Assembly (NCBI GenBank): GCA_003558415.1
Contig: PWLT01000151.1
Coordinates: forward strand, 1 to 5,503
Direction of reading: 5' to 3'
From: Hyphomicrobiales bacterium
GTDB lineage: Bacteria; Pseudomonadota; Alphaproteobacteria; Rhodobacterales; Rhodobacteraceae
DNA: 5,503 bases
Both the position numbers and the translations under genes were made by a program. Shown here piece after piece: positions 1 to 5,503 of this stretch. The notes under the pieces are model-generated. The model made no database searches. It had not been told where the DNA came from and saw only the letters and a list, made by a program, of their open reading frames with translations. How positions within the stretch are numbered: position 1 is the first letter of the stretch; each line of letters begins with the position of its first letter.

Positions 1-447
1 CCCCTCCTCGCGCGCGATGCGGTAGAGGATCCCCCGACGCAGCCGCGAGCACAGCGCGCAATAGGTTCGCCCCTGCGGCACCTTGTCGGTAACGATCGAA
101 TAGGTGTCCTGATACTCGATACGGTGTGTCACCTCGCGCGCGCTCAGGAACTCGGGCAGAACCGTGGCGGGAAAGCCCGGCTGCCCCTGGTCGAGGTTGC
201 ACGCGAGCAGTTCCACCGGCAGCAGCCCGCGCCATTGCAGCTCAACCAGAGCGGCGAGCAGCGTATAGCTGTCCTTGCCGCCCGAAAGGCAGACCAGCCA
301 GCGCGCGCGGGGCTCGACCATGGAATATTGGTCGATTGCCGCGCGGGTCTCGCGGATGATGCGCTTGCGCAGCTTGCGAAACTCGGCGCTGTCCGGGGCG
401 CCTGTCAGCAATGGCGGCAGGTTGGAGGGATCGTCTCGCATACCCAT
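1..447 (-). CDS. ttcA: tRNA 2-thiocytidine(32) synthetase TtcA, N-terminal half (cut by window start)
   Basis: TtcA is a cytoplasmic, ATP-dependent iron-sulfur enzyme that thiolates cytidine 32 in the anticodon loop of certain tRNAs. The 149 codons visible show a PP-loop ATP-pyrophosphatase motif, SGGKDS, at residues 55-60. They also show the first cluster-binding cysteine pair in [14 protein letters not shown] (C130 and C133), a context typical of TtcA rather than of TilS or other PP-loop enzymes. The third conserved cysteine and the C-terminal half lie beyond position 1, since the family is usually around 290-310 residues. The start is ATG at 447-445. A second in-frame ATG at 441-439 is equally possible, giving MRDDPSNL. 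The frame stays open upstream to a TGA at 534-532 but has no ATG, GTG or TTG there, so the start cannot lie further out. No strong Shine-Dalgarno sequence is visible. It lies 174 nt downstream of yidD on the same strand. Confidence 0.93.
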   Translation of the reverse strand, partial: MGMRDDPSNLPPLLTGAPDSAEFRKLRKRIIRETRAAIDQYSMVEPRARWLVCLSGGKDSYTLLAALVELQWRGLLPVELLACNLDQGQPGFPATVLPEFLSAREVTHRIEYQDTYSIVTDKVPQGRTYCALCSRLRRGILYRIAREEG

Positions 448-596
448 GCTATGCCAGACCCCGCCCGCGCGGGAAAGGCGGATCTGAAAGCTACCGGCGA
501 CGGCGGCCCGATGCAGGTGGATGGCGCCGGTTCAGTGTTGCGCAGGGCGCTTCCGGGGCATCGTCACCCTCGCCAGGCGGCCATGTCGAAGTGTGA

Positions 597-610
597 CCGC
601 CAATTGCCGG
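597..610. repeat. Imperfect 14-bp palindrome between yidD and ttcA
   Basis: The sequence CCGCCAATTGCCGG is symmetric around AATT with one mismatched pair. It lies just past the yidD stop in the 174-nt gap (448-621) before ttcA. There is no following T-run on either strand, so it does not look like an intrinsic terminator. It could be a protein-binding site or chance. I see no gene, clear promoter or other structure in the rest of this gap. Confidence 0.2.
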
Positions 611-621
611 AGAGCGCAGGC

Positions 622-879
622 TCAAGGCTCACGCCGGCCCGCGTCGTGCTCGCAATCGCTGCCCGGCACAGGGTCATAGCCCGACCCGCCCCAGGGATTG
701 CAGCGCAGGATGCGCCGCAGCATCAGCCATCCGCCGCGGATCGCGCCGTGACGCTCCAGCGCGTCGAGGGCATAGACCGAACAGGTCGGCTGGAAGCGAC
801 AGCCATGCCCGACCCAGGGCGAAAGCAGCAACCTGTAGGCCCGCACGGGTAGCGAGAGAAGCCAGGCGCCGGGGCTCAT
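622..879 (-). CDS. yidD: Membrane protein insertion efficiency factor YidD
   Basis: This is a small (85 aa) protein of the YidD/DUF37 family, a membrane-associated helper of YidC-dependent insertion of inner-membrane proteins. The family core is clear: a hydrophobic, probably amphipathic N-terminus (about 5-21), then [11 protein letters not shown] (27-37), then [17 protein letters not shown] (56-72). The three characteristic cysteines are C27, C33 and C60. The start chosen is the ATG at 879-877, which leaves a normal family length. The frame is open further upstream to 1011 but that stretch is antisense-like and unlike YidD. The ATG overlaps the rnpA stop as ATGA, so translation is probably coupled, and a GGGGGA ribosome-binding sequence lies inside the end of rnpA. 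YidC itself is not in the window. Confidence 0.95.
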   Translation of the reverse strand: MSPGAWLLSLPVRAYRLLLSPWVGHGCRFQPTCSVYALDALERHGAIRGGWLMLRRILRCNPWGGSGYDPVPGSDCEHDAGRREP

Positions 880-1322
880 GAGCGCGTCCCCCGGTCCGTG
901 TCGGCGCGCTGCGCATGCACGCGCCGCAACGCCGCGCGCAGATCGGCGCGCATGGCATCGAAATCGCGCGTCACCGTCGCCCCCGGCCGCGCGACCAGGA
1001 CATAATCCCACCCGGGACGGGCATGCTGCACCATCTCAGCGCGCGCCAGCGCTCGCAGCCGCCGCTTGGCGCGATTGCGCGTCACCGCGTTGCCGATCTT
1101 GCGTGAACAGGTGAAGCCCAGCCGCACCGCGCCCCCCCCGGCCTCTTCCGGGCCGCGCGGGCGTGCCTGAAGCAGAAAGCCGGGTGTGCCGTGGCGCCGG
1201 GCCCGCGCCGCGCGCAGGAAATCCCTGCGAAACCGCAGCGGCCGCAACTCGGGCGCATCGCGCGCACCCGCGCCTTCGGGTTCAACGGATGCGGCTGCTG
1301 GCGGGGCCGGCGGCATGGTCAT
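876..1322 (-). CDS. rnpA: Ribonuclease P protein component
   Basis: RnpA is the protein subunit of RNase P. It binds the catalytic RNA and the 5' leader of precursor tRNAs. From the chosen start the product is 148 aa and very basic. The diagnostic RNR motif is at 82-90 (RNRAKRRLR), preceded by the [15 protein letters not shown] stretch (68-81), and [15 protein letters not shown] near residues 29-43 matches the family's N-terminal helix region. Residues 1-28 are a Pro/Ala/Glu-rich extension, making it longer than the usual 115-125 aa. The start is ATG at 1322-1320, with a second in-frame ATG at 1316-1314 and only a weak GGGGCGGG upstream, so the exact start is uncertain. The frame also continues upstream into rpmH, which I regard as a shadow. 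It sits 46 nt after rpmH and its stop overlaps the yidD start. Confidence 0.93.
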   Translation of the reverse strand: MTMPPAPPAAASVEPEGAGARDAPELRPLRFRRDFLRAARARRHGTPGFLLQARPRGPEEAGGGAVRLGFTCSRKIGNAVTRNRAKRRLRALARAEMVQHARPGWDYVLVARPGATVTRDFDAMRADLRAALRRVHAQRADTDRGTRS

Positions 1323-1368
1323 GCAAGCGACGCGACCCGCCCCGCATGGGAGGCAGAGGGTCGTCGGC

Positions 1369-1503
1369 TCAGGCCGAAAGCTTCTTGCGGCCCTGCGCCC
1401 GGCGCAGGTTGATGATCTTGCGCCCGGCCCGCGTGGCCATGCGCGCACGGAAACCGTGGCGGCGCTTGCGGACGAGATTGCTGGGTTGAAAGGTGCGCTT
1501 CAT
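1369..1503 (-). CDS. rpmH: 50S ribosomal protein L34 (bL34)
   Basis: The product is a 44-residue, highly basic large-subunit ribosomal protein. It begins [20 protein letters not shown] and ends with [18 protein letters not shown], the near-invariant bL34 pattern at full length. The ATG at 1503-1501 is preceded by AGGGA about 9 nt upstream, a good ribosome-binding site. It is the first gene of the minus-strand cluster and is read from the promoter at 1574-1602. It is too short to be picked up by typical ORF length cut-offs. Confidence 0.98.
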   Translation of the reverse strand: MKRTFQPSNLVRKRRHGFRARMATRAGRKIINLRRAQGRKKLSA

Positions 1504-1755
1504 TGCTTGGTTTCCCTGGTGACATGTTGCCCGGCTCCATACGTCTCATTGGCCGGGCTCCGATCCGGCCCGCTATCTATGCGAGCGCGGCGGGCAAGTC
1601 AATTCGGCCCTCGCGGGGATATCTCCGCATCCGGGCACCCGCCTGTCCGCTGTGCGCTGCCCCTCACCGAACCGTGATGGGGATGAAACAGTTGGAACGC
1701 ATCGCAGCGATGGGGCGCAGATCATGCAATAGCGCAAGATGAGGGCAGGCAGAGG
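1504..1755. other. Divergent intergenic region between rpmH and the plus-strand operon
   Basis: This gap of about 250 nt separates the rpmH cluster from the divergently transcribed operon. The left part holds the rpmH promoter and leader. The right part must contain the promoter of the plus-strand operon, but I see no convincing -35/-10 pair: TTGGAA at 1692-1697 and TGCAAT at 1725-1730 are not properly spaced with good partners. Visible structure is a perfect inverted repeat CATCG-CAG-CGATG at 1700-1712, and the heptamer GATGGGG repeated at 1676-1682 and 1709-1715, exactly 33 nt apart. These could be operator elements but are short. No coding sequence is supported here. Confidence 0.5.
1574..1602 (-). 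promoter_or_regulatory. Probable housekeeping-sigma promoter of the rpmH-rnpA-yidD cluster
   Basis: On the minus strand, TTGACT (1602-1597) is followed by exactly 17 nt and TAGATA (1579-1574). Five of six -35 bases match consensus, while the -10 is weak by E. coli standards (three of six). A GC-rich stretch (GCGGGCCGG) follows the -10, as in growth-rate-controlled promoters. Transcription would start near 1567, giving a leader of roughly 60 nt before rpmH. Position and orientation fit well, but no start site has been seen. Confidence 0.65.
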
Positions 1756-2484
1756 ATGCATGAGACCACGACAGCCACCAGGAAGAGGCGAATGCGACAT
1801 CTTCCCATTGTGATCATCCTGGCAGTTGCGCTGGCGGGCATGGTGCTGCTGCGCGACGTGATCAATTTCGAGACCCTGCGCGAGAATCGCGAGGCGCTGA
1901 TGGCGTTTCGCGATGCGCATTACCTGCTCGCGGTGCTGGCCTTCATCGCCGCGTATGTTGCCATCGTCACCTTCTCGCTGCCCGGTGCGGCGCTGAGCAC
2001 GATCACCGGGGGCTTTCTGTTCGGGATCTTTCCCGGCGTACTGTTCACCGTGACTTCGGCGACCATCGGCGCGATTCTGCTGTTTCTGGCCGCGCGAATG
2101 GGCTTTGGCGAACAGCTTGGCGCGCGAATCGACGCGCGCGAGGGGCGTCTGCGCCGGCTGCGCGAGGCGATCCGCGAGAACGAGATCCCGGTGCTGTTCC
2201 TGGTCCGGCTGGTGCCGGTGTTTCCGTTCTTCGTCACCAACCTCGCCCTGTCGATCTTCGGCGTCTCGGTGGCGCGGTTCGCGGTGACGACATTCCTGGG
2301 GATCATCCCCGGCGGACTGGCCTTTACATCGGTCGGGGCCGGGCTGGATTCGCTGATCGCGAGCGGCGAGCAACCCGATCTCGCCGTGGTGTTCCAGCCG
2401 CAGATCCTCGGTCCCATTCTCGCGCTCGCGGCGCTCGCGGCACTGCCGCTCATCATCAAGGTTTTCAGGAAAAGGATCATCTGA
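1756..2484 (+). CDS. VTT-domain (TVP38/TMEM64, DedA superfamily) membrane protein
   Basis: This 242-aa polytopic inner-membrane protein has a short basic cytoplasmic tail (RKRRMRH, 9-15), a first hydrophobic segment at about 16-34, and a second at about 57-73. Next comes the conserved re-entrant-like stretch LPGAALSTITGGFLFG (75-90), a further membrane segment to about 112, and a charged loop (113-143). The family signature RLVPVFPFFVTN (151-162) and the LGIIPGG turn (181-187) follow, with a last membrane helix at about 218-236. DedA-superfamily proteins are linked to lipid scrambling or transport and membrane homeostasis, but the substrate of this one cannot be read from sequence. The start is ATG at 1756 with GAGGG 10 nt upstream. 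ATG at 1792 (residue 13), with GGAAGAGG just before it, is a serious alternative. The stop is 3 nt before the next gene, so the two are probably cotranscribed. Confidence 0.92.
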   Translation: MHETTTATRKRRMRHLPIVIILAVALAGMVLLRDVINFETLRENREALMAFRDAHYLLAVLAFIAAYVAIVTFSLPGAALSTITGGFLFGIFPGVLFTVTSATIGAILLFLAARMGFGEQLGARIDAREGRLRRLREAIRENEIPVLFLVRLVPVFPFFVTNLALSIFGVSVARFAVTTFLGIIPGGLAFTSVGAGLDSLIASGEQPDLAVVFQPQILGPILALAALAALPLIIKVFRKRII

Positions 2485-2487
2485 AGC

Positions 2488-3909
2488 ATGGAGACGATCA
2501 ACACCGATCTGTGCGTGATCGGCGGCGGCTCGGGCGGGCTGGCGCTGGCCGCGGGCGCGGTGCAGATGGGCGCGCGGGTGGTCCTGCTCGAGGGCGGGCG
2601 GATGGGGGGCGATTGCCTCAACTATGGCTGCGTGCCCTCCAAGGCGCTGCTGGCCGCCGCCCATGCCGCCCATGCCTTCAGCGTGGGCACGCCCTTCGGC
2701 GTGGGCGAGGCGCGTGCGCGCGTCGATTTTCCGGCCGTCAAGGATCACGTCACTGACGTGATCGCCCAGATCGCACCGCATGACAGCATCGAGCGGTTCG
2801 AGGGGCTGGGTGTGCGCGTGATCCCCGAATACGGCCGCTTCATCGCGCCGCGCGAGGTGCAGGCGGGCGAGTCGGTGATCCGGGCGCGGCGCTTCGTGGT
2901 GGCGACCGGCTCGTCACCGCTCGTGCCGCCGATTCCGGGGCTCGATGCGGTTCCCCATTTCACCAATGAGACGATCTTCGATCTGCGCAAGCGCCCCGAA
3001 CATCTGATCATCATCGGTGGCGGCCCCATCGGCATGGAAATGGCGCAGGCGCATCTTCGGCTGGGCTGCCGGGTGAGCCTGATCGAGGGGATGAAGGCGC
3101 TGGGGCGCGACGACCCGGAGCTTTCCGCCATTCTCCTCGACCGGCTGCGCGGCGAGGGGCTGGAGCTGCACGAGGATGCGCTCGCCGAATCCGTCCATGC
3201 CGATGCGGACGGCATCACCGTGACGATCAAGGGCGGCGCGCAGGTCACCGGTTCGCACCTACTGGTCGCGGCCGGGCGAAAACCCAATATCGAGCGGCTC
3301 GACCTCGACCGTGCCGGCATCCGCCACACCCGTTCGGGAATCGAGGTTGGCGACGACCTGCGCAGCTCCAACAGGCGGGTCTATGCCATCGGCGATGTCA
3401 CGGGGCGCGAGCAGTTCACCCATGTCGCGGGCTATCATGCGGGCGTGGTGATCCGGTCGATCCTGCTTGGGCTGCCGGCGAAGGCACGCGGCGGGCATAT
3501 CCCATGGGTCACCTATACCGATCCCGAACTTGCCCAGGTGGGCCTGACCGAGGCGCAGGCGAAGCAGGCCCATGGCACAGCGCGCGTGAGCGTGGTGCGC
3601 TTCGCATTTGCCGATAACGACCGCGCACGCGCCGAGCGCGCCACCTCGGGGCTGGTCAAGGTGATGGTGGTGCGTGGCCGCCCCGTGGGCGCGACGATTG
3701 TCGGGCGTCAGGCGGGCGAGCTGATCGGCGTTTGGTCGATGGCGATCGCCAACGGCCTCAAGATGCGGGCGCTGGCGGACACGATTCTGCCCTACCCGAC
3801 GCTGGGCGAGGTCAACAAGCGCGCCGCAGGAGCCTATTTTTCTCCCAAACTCTTTGATAATCCTATGCTCAAGCGGGTTGTCGGGGCGGTGCAGAAGGTC
3901 TTGCCCTGA
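2488..3909 (+). CDS. FAD-dependent pyridine nucleotide-disulfide oxidoreductase (mercuric reductase-like, substrate unknown)
   Basis: This 473-aa class I flavoprotein disulfide reductase shares the fold of dihydrolipoamide dehydrogenase and MerA. It has an N-terminal FAD site GGGSGG (12-17) and the redox-active disulfide in GGDCLNYGCVPSK (C43 and C48). ATGSSP (139-144) is followed by the NAD(P) site GGGPIG (177-182) with an acidic residue at the end of the next strand (E200), which favours NADH. The second FAD motif is AIGDVTG (300-306), and the dimerisation domain runs from about 335. In the C-terminal active-site motif the usual HPTxxE is YPTLGE (436-441), so tyrosine replaces the catalytic histidine. 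There is no N-terminal metal-binding domain and no C-terminal cysteine pair, so mercury reduction is unlikely. It starts 3 nt after the VTT gene, with AGGAAAAGGA about 11 nt upstream of the ATG, overlapping the end of that gene. The pairing suggests a membrane-associated redox role, which is inference. Confidence 0.93.
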   Translation: METINTDLCVIGGGSGGLALAAGAVQMGARVVLLEGGRMGGDCLNYGCVPSKALLAAAHAAHAFSVGTPFGVGEARARVDFPAVKDHVTDVIAQIAPHDSIERFEGLGVRVIPEYGRFIAPREVQAGESVIRARRFVVATGSSPLVPPIPGLDAVPHFTNETIFDLRKRPEHLIIIGGGPIGMEMAQAHLRLGCRVSLIEGMKALGRDDPELSAILLDRLRGEGLELHEDALAESVHADADGITVTIKGGAQVTGSHLLVAAGRKPNIERLDLDRAGIRHTRSGIEVGDDLRSSNRRVYAIGDVTGREQFTHVAGYHAGVVIRSILLGLPAKARGGHIPWVTYTDPELAQVGLTEAQAKQAHGTARVSVVRFAFADNDRARAERATSGLVKVMVVRGRPVGATIVGRQAGELIGVWSMAIANGLKMRALADTILPYPTLGEVNKRAAGAYFSPKLFDNPMLKRVVGAVQKVLP

Positions 3910-3920
3910 ACACCCGCGAG

Positions 3921-3930
3921 AAGGCGAGGG
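3921..3930 (+). promoter_or_regulatory. Ribosome-binding site that decides the histidine kinase start
   Basis: AAGGCGAGGG lies immediately before the ATG at 3932, in the 22-nt gap after the oxidoreductase stop. The purine-rich AAGG is well spaced for initiation. It supports this start over the in-frame ATG at 3854, which would lie inside the oxidoreductase gene and add 26 residues that do not resemble a kinase N-terminus. Confidence 0.6.
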
Positions 3931-3931
3931 C

Positions 3932-5353
3932 ATGGCGGTGAACACTCTTTCCGGGCGCTTCCTGATGCTGACGATCATCTTCGTCATGCTGGCCGAGGTG
4001 CTGATCCTCGTGCCTTCGGTCGCGCGCTACCGCGAGGATTACCTGCTCACCCGGCTCGAGCGCGCACAGATCGCCTCGCTGGCGCTGCTGACCACCGAGG
4101 GCATGATCGCCGAGGATCTCGAACACGAGCTGCTGGTCAATGCCGGGGTGTTCAACGTGGTCCTGCGCCGCGACGAGCTGCGCGAGCTGGTGCTGTCATC
4201 GCCGATCCCCCAGCCCGTCCATGCCACCTATGACCTGCGCGAGCCCGGCCAGATCGAGCTGATCCGCGATGCGCTGAACGTGTTGATCGACCCGGAAAAC
4301 CGCGTCATTCGCGTCATCGGCGATCCCGTTCGCGAGGCCGGGCTTCTCATCGAGGTGACCACCGAGACCGAACCCCTGCGCCGCGAGATGATCGAATACG
4401 GTCTGCGCATCCTCGCCCTGTCGGCCGTGATCGCGGTGATGACCGCGCTGCTGCTGTTCATCGCCGTGCATCACCTCATGCTCAAGCCGATCCGGCGCGT
4501 CGTCAACCACATGACCGCCTATGCCGAAGCGCCCGAGGACACCCAGCGCATCATCACCCCCACCGCGCGCGTGCGCGAGCTGCGCGAGGCCGAGGACGCG
4601 CTGGAGCAGTTGCAAAAACAGCTCACCGGCGCGCTCAGGCAGAAGGAGCGGCTGGCCCAGCTCGGCGGTGCGGTGGCCAAGATCAGCCACGACCTTCGCA
4701 ACATCCTCACCACCGCCTCGCTCTTTGCCGATCGCCTGGAGCGTAGCGACGACCCCGCCGTGGCCCGCGCGGCCCCGAAGCTCGTCAGCTCGATCTCCCG
4801 CGCGGTGAATCTGTGCGAGAGCACCCTGGCCTTCGGCAAGGCCGAGGAACCCCCGCCGCGCATGAGCCGGGTGGCATTGCGCGGCCTGATCGACGATGTC
4901 GTCGAGAGCGAGCGCCTCGCCACGAGCGAGGCGAGCGCGGTCGAGTTCGTCACCGACGTGCCCGCCCAGATGATGATCCGCGGGGATTCCGAGCAGCTCC
5001 ACCGCGTGCTCTCCAATCTGGTGCGCAACGCCCGCCAGGCCATCGAGGCCAGCAAGGAGCCCGGCACCATCGAGATCGCCGCGGGCGAGGATGACAGCAG
5101 CTGGTGGATCCGCGTCGGAGACACCGGACCCGGCCTGCCGGAGAAGGCGCGCGAGCATCTCTTCACCCCGTTTCAGGGCGGCGCGCGCAAAGGCGGTATC
5201 GGGCTCGGACTGGCTATCGCGGCAGAGCTGGTGCGCGGCCATGGCGGGCGGCTGGAGCTGCATCGCAGTGACGAACTGGGGACGGAATTCCTAATCCACC
5301 TGCCGAAATCGGCCGCCACCGGCGATCACCCGATCGCCGCGAAAGCGAGTTGA
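3932..5353 (+). CDS. Membrane sensor histidine kinase (HAMP, HisKA, HATPase_c)
   Basis: This 473-aa two-component sensor kinase sits in the inner membrane. A first membrane helix is at about 11-31, a periplasmic sensor region of about 125 residues follows (32-157), and a second helix lies at about 158-182. A HAMP linker and coiled coil (about 183-240) lead to the H-box KISHDLRN with phospho-acceptor H253 and the D254/N257 pair typical of the kinase/phosphatase motif. The ATP-binding domain has an N-box SNLVRNARQA (361-370), G1 VGDTGPGLP (395-403), F-box FTPF (411-414) and G2 GGIGLGLAIA (421-430), all intact. The sensor region contains no cysteine; the only one in the protein is C295. I cannot assign the sensor region to a named fold. 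It follows the oxidoreductase by 22 nt on the same strand, so cotranscription is likely. No response regulator is in the window, so its partner is encoded elsewhere or outside the visible region. Confidence 0.94.
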   Translation: MAVNTLSGRFLMLTIIFVMLAEVLILVPSVARYREDYLLTRLERAQIASLALLTTEGMIAEDLEHELLVNAGVFNVVLRRDELRELVLSSPIPQPVHATYDLREPGQIELIRDALNVLIDPENRVIRVIGDPVREAGLLIEVTTETEPLRREMIEYGLRILALSAVIAVMTALLLFIAVHHLMLKPIRRVVNHMTAYAEAPEDTQRIITPTARVRELREAEDALEQLQKQLTGALRQKERLAQLGGAVAKISHDLRNILTTASLFADRLERSDDPAVARAAPKLVSSISRAVNLCESTLAFGKAEEPPPRMSRVALRGLIDDVVESERLATSEASAVEFVTDVPAQMMIRGDSEQLHRVLSNLVRNARQAIEASKEPGTIEIAAGEDDSSWWIRVGDTGPGLPEKAREHLFTPFQGGARKGGIGLGLAIAAELVRGHGGRLELHRSDELGTEFLIHLPKSAATGDHPIAAKAS

Positions 5354-5373
5354 GCCGCACGGCATTTCTTCCC

Positions 5374-5402
5374 TTGCAATGCCCGGCCGGGGGCGTTAGA
5401 TC
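5374..5402 (+). promoter_or_regulatory. Probable promoter of the tRNA-Arg gene
   Basis: TTGCAA (5374-5379), a 17-nt spacer and TAGATC (5397-5402) lie just upstream of the tRNA. Transcription would begin near 5409, leaving a leader of about 5 nt for RNase P to remove. The sequence after the -10 is GC-rich. The spacer contains the perfect palindrome CCCGGCCGGG (5382-5391). The architecture closely matches the rpmH promoter in this window. Confidence 0.55.
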
Positions 5403-5413
5403 GCCCGCACCGC

Positions 5414-5490
5414 GCACCGGTAGCTCAGCTGGATAGAGCACGTGACTACGAATCACGGGGTCGGGGGTTCGAATCCTCCCCGGTGCGCCA
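5414..5490 (+). tRNA. tRNA-Arg (anticodon ACG)
   Basis: This is a complete 77-nt tRNA. The acceptor stem GCACCGG pairs fully with CCGGTGC, with discriminator G and an encoded CCA. The D stem is GCTC/GAGC around AGCTGGATA. The anticodon stem is CGTGA/TCACG with loop CTACGAA, giving anticodon ACG. The T stem is GGGGG/CCTCC with one G-U pair around TTCGAAT. In bacteria the A34 of this tRNA is deaminated to inosine by TadA, so it reads CGU, CGC and CGA. It lies 60 nt after the histidine kinase and appears to have its own promoter. Confidence 0.98.
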
Positions 5491-5503
5491 CTTACCCCAC
5501 ATA

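Noticed and set aside
124..852. Plus-strand open frame of 242 codons across ttcA, the gap and yidD
   Set aside because: It is antisense to two well-supported genes and its translation has no domain-like pattern.
1323..1448. rnpA frame extending upstream into rpmH, resembling the overlapping rpmH-rnpA arrangement reported in Thermus
   Set aside because: The extra 42 residues are a GC-driven out-of-frame reading of rpmH, and suitable ATG codons exist at 1322 and 1316, so a normal non-overlapping start is simpler.
1573..2781. Long minus-strand open frame of 402 codons opposite the VTT gene
   Set aside because: It is rich in Arg, His, Gln and Asp with no recognisable motif, lies antisense to a gene with a clear family signature, and is expected by chance in GC-rich DNA with strong third-position bias.
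2488..3909. Naming the oxidoreductase merA or lpd
   Set aside because: The metal-binding domain and C-terminal cysteines of MerA are absent, HPTxxE of Lpd is altered, and there is no mer operon or 2-oxo acid dehydrogenase context.
3854..3931. Upstream ATG at 3854 for the histidine kinase
   Set aside because: It lies within the oxidoreductase gene, adds a Cys/Arg-rich tail not typical of the family, and the ATG at 3932 has a good ribosome-binding site and leads directly into a membrane helix.
4196..5263. Minus-strand open frame of 355 codons inside the histidine kinase
   Set aside because: It mirrors the kinase codons, is Gly/His/Asp-rich and low in motif content; the plus-strand kinase has every catalytic box intact.
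2488..5353. The oxidoreductase and kinase genes have identical length (1422 nt, 473 aa)
   Set aside because: Their sequences and folds are unrelated, so the equal length is coincidence, not duplication.
5414..5490. tRNA-Arg as an integration (att) site
   Set aside because: tRNA 3' ends are common targets, but only 13 nt follow here and no integrase or repeated tRNA end is visible.

Overview
The window is GC-rich and packed with genes. Its gene content points to an alphaproteobacterium, most likely of the Rhodobacterales type: an rpmH-rnpA-yidD cluster not next to dnaA, followed on the same strand by ttcA, with promoters of the TTG(A/C)-17-TAGAT form. The taxon is inferred from gene order and composition, not from a database match.

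Left half (1-1503, minus strand, read right to left). A translation and RNA-processing cluster runs from rpmH (ribosomal protein bL34), through rnpA (RNase P protein) and yidD (membrane-insertion helper), to the N-terminal half of ttcA (tRNA 2-thiocytidine synthetase), which is cut by the window start. rnpA and yidD overlap by an ATGA. A convincing promoter for the cluster lies in the divergent intergenic region at 1574-1602.

Middle and right (1756-5353, plus strand). Three closely packed genes look like one operon. They encode a VTT/TVP38-type (DedA superfamily) polytopic membrane protein, a FAD-dependent pyridine nucleotide-disulfide oxidoreductase of the MerA/dihydrolipoamide dehydrogenase fold starting 3 nt later, and a two-transmembrane HAMP sensor histidine kinase starting 22 nt after that. 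No response regulator is present. The first two genes match a pair that occurs as a single fused protein in other bacteria, which suggests a membrane-linked redox function with an unidentified substrate. The kinase may sense the same condition.

Right edge (5354-5503). A short spacer holds a promoter-like element, followed by a complete tRNA-Arg with anticodon ACG and an encoded CCA end.

The most interesting part is the three-gene plus-strand operon. I found no CRISPR array, insertion sequence or phage-like gene.
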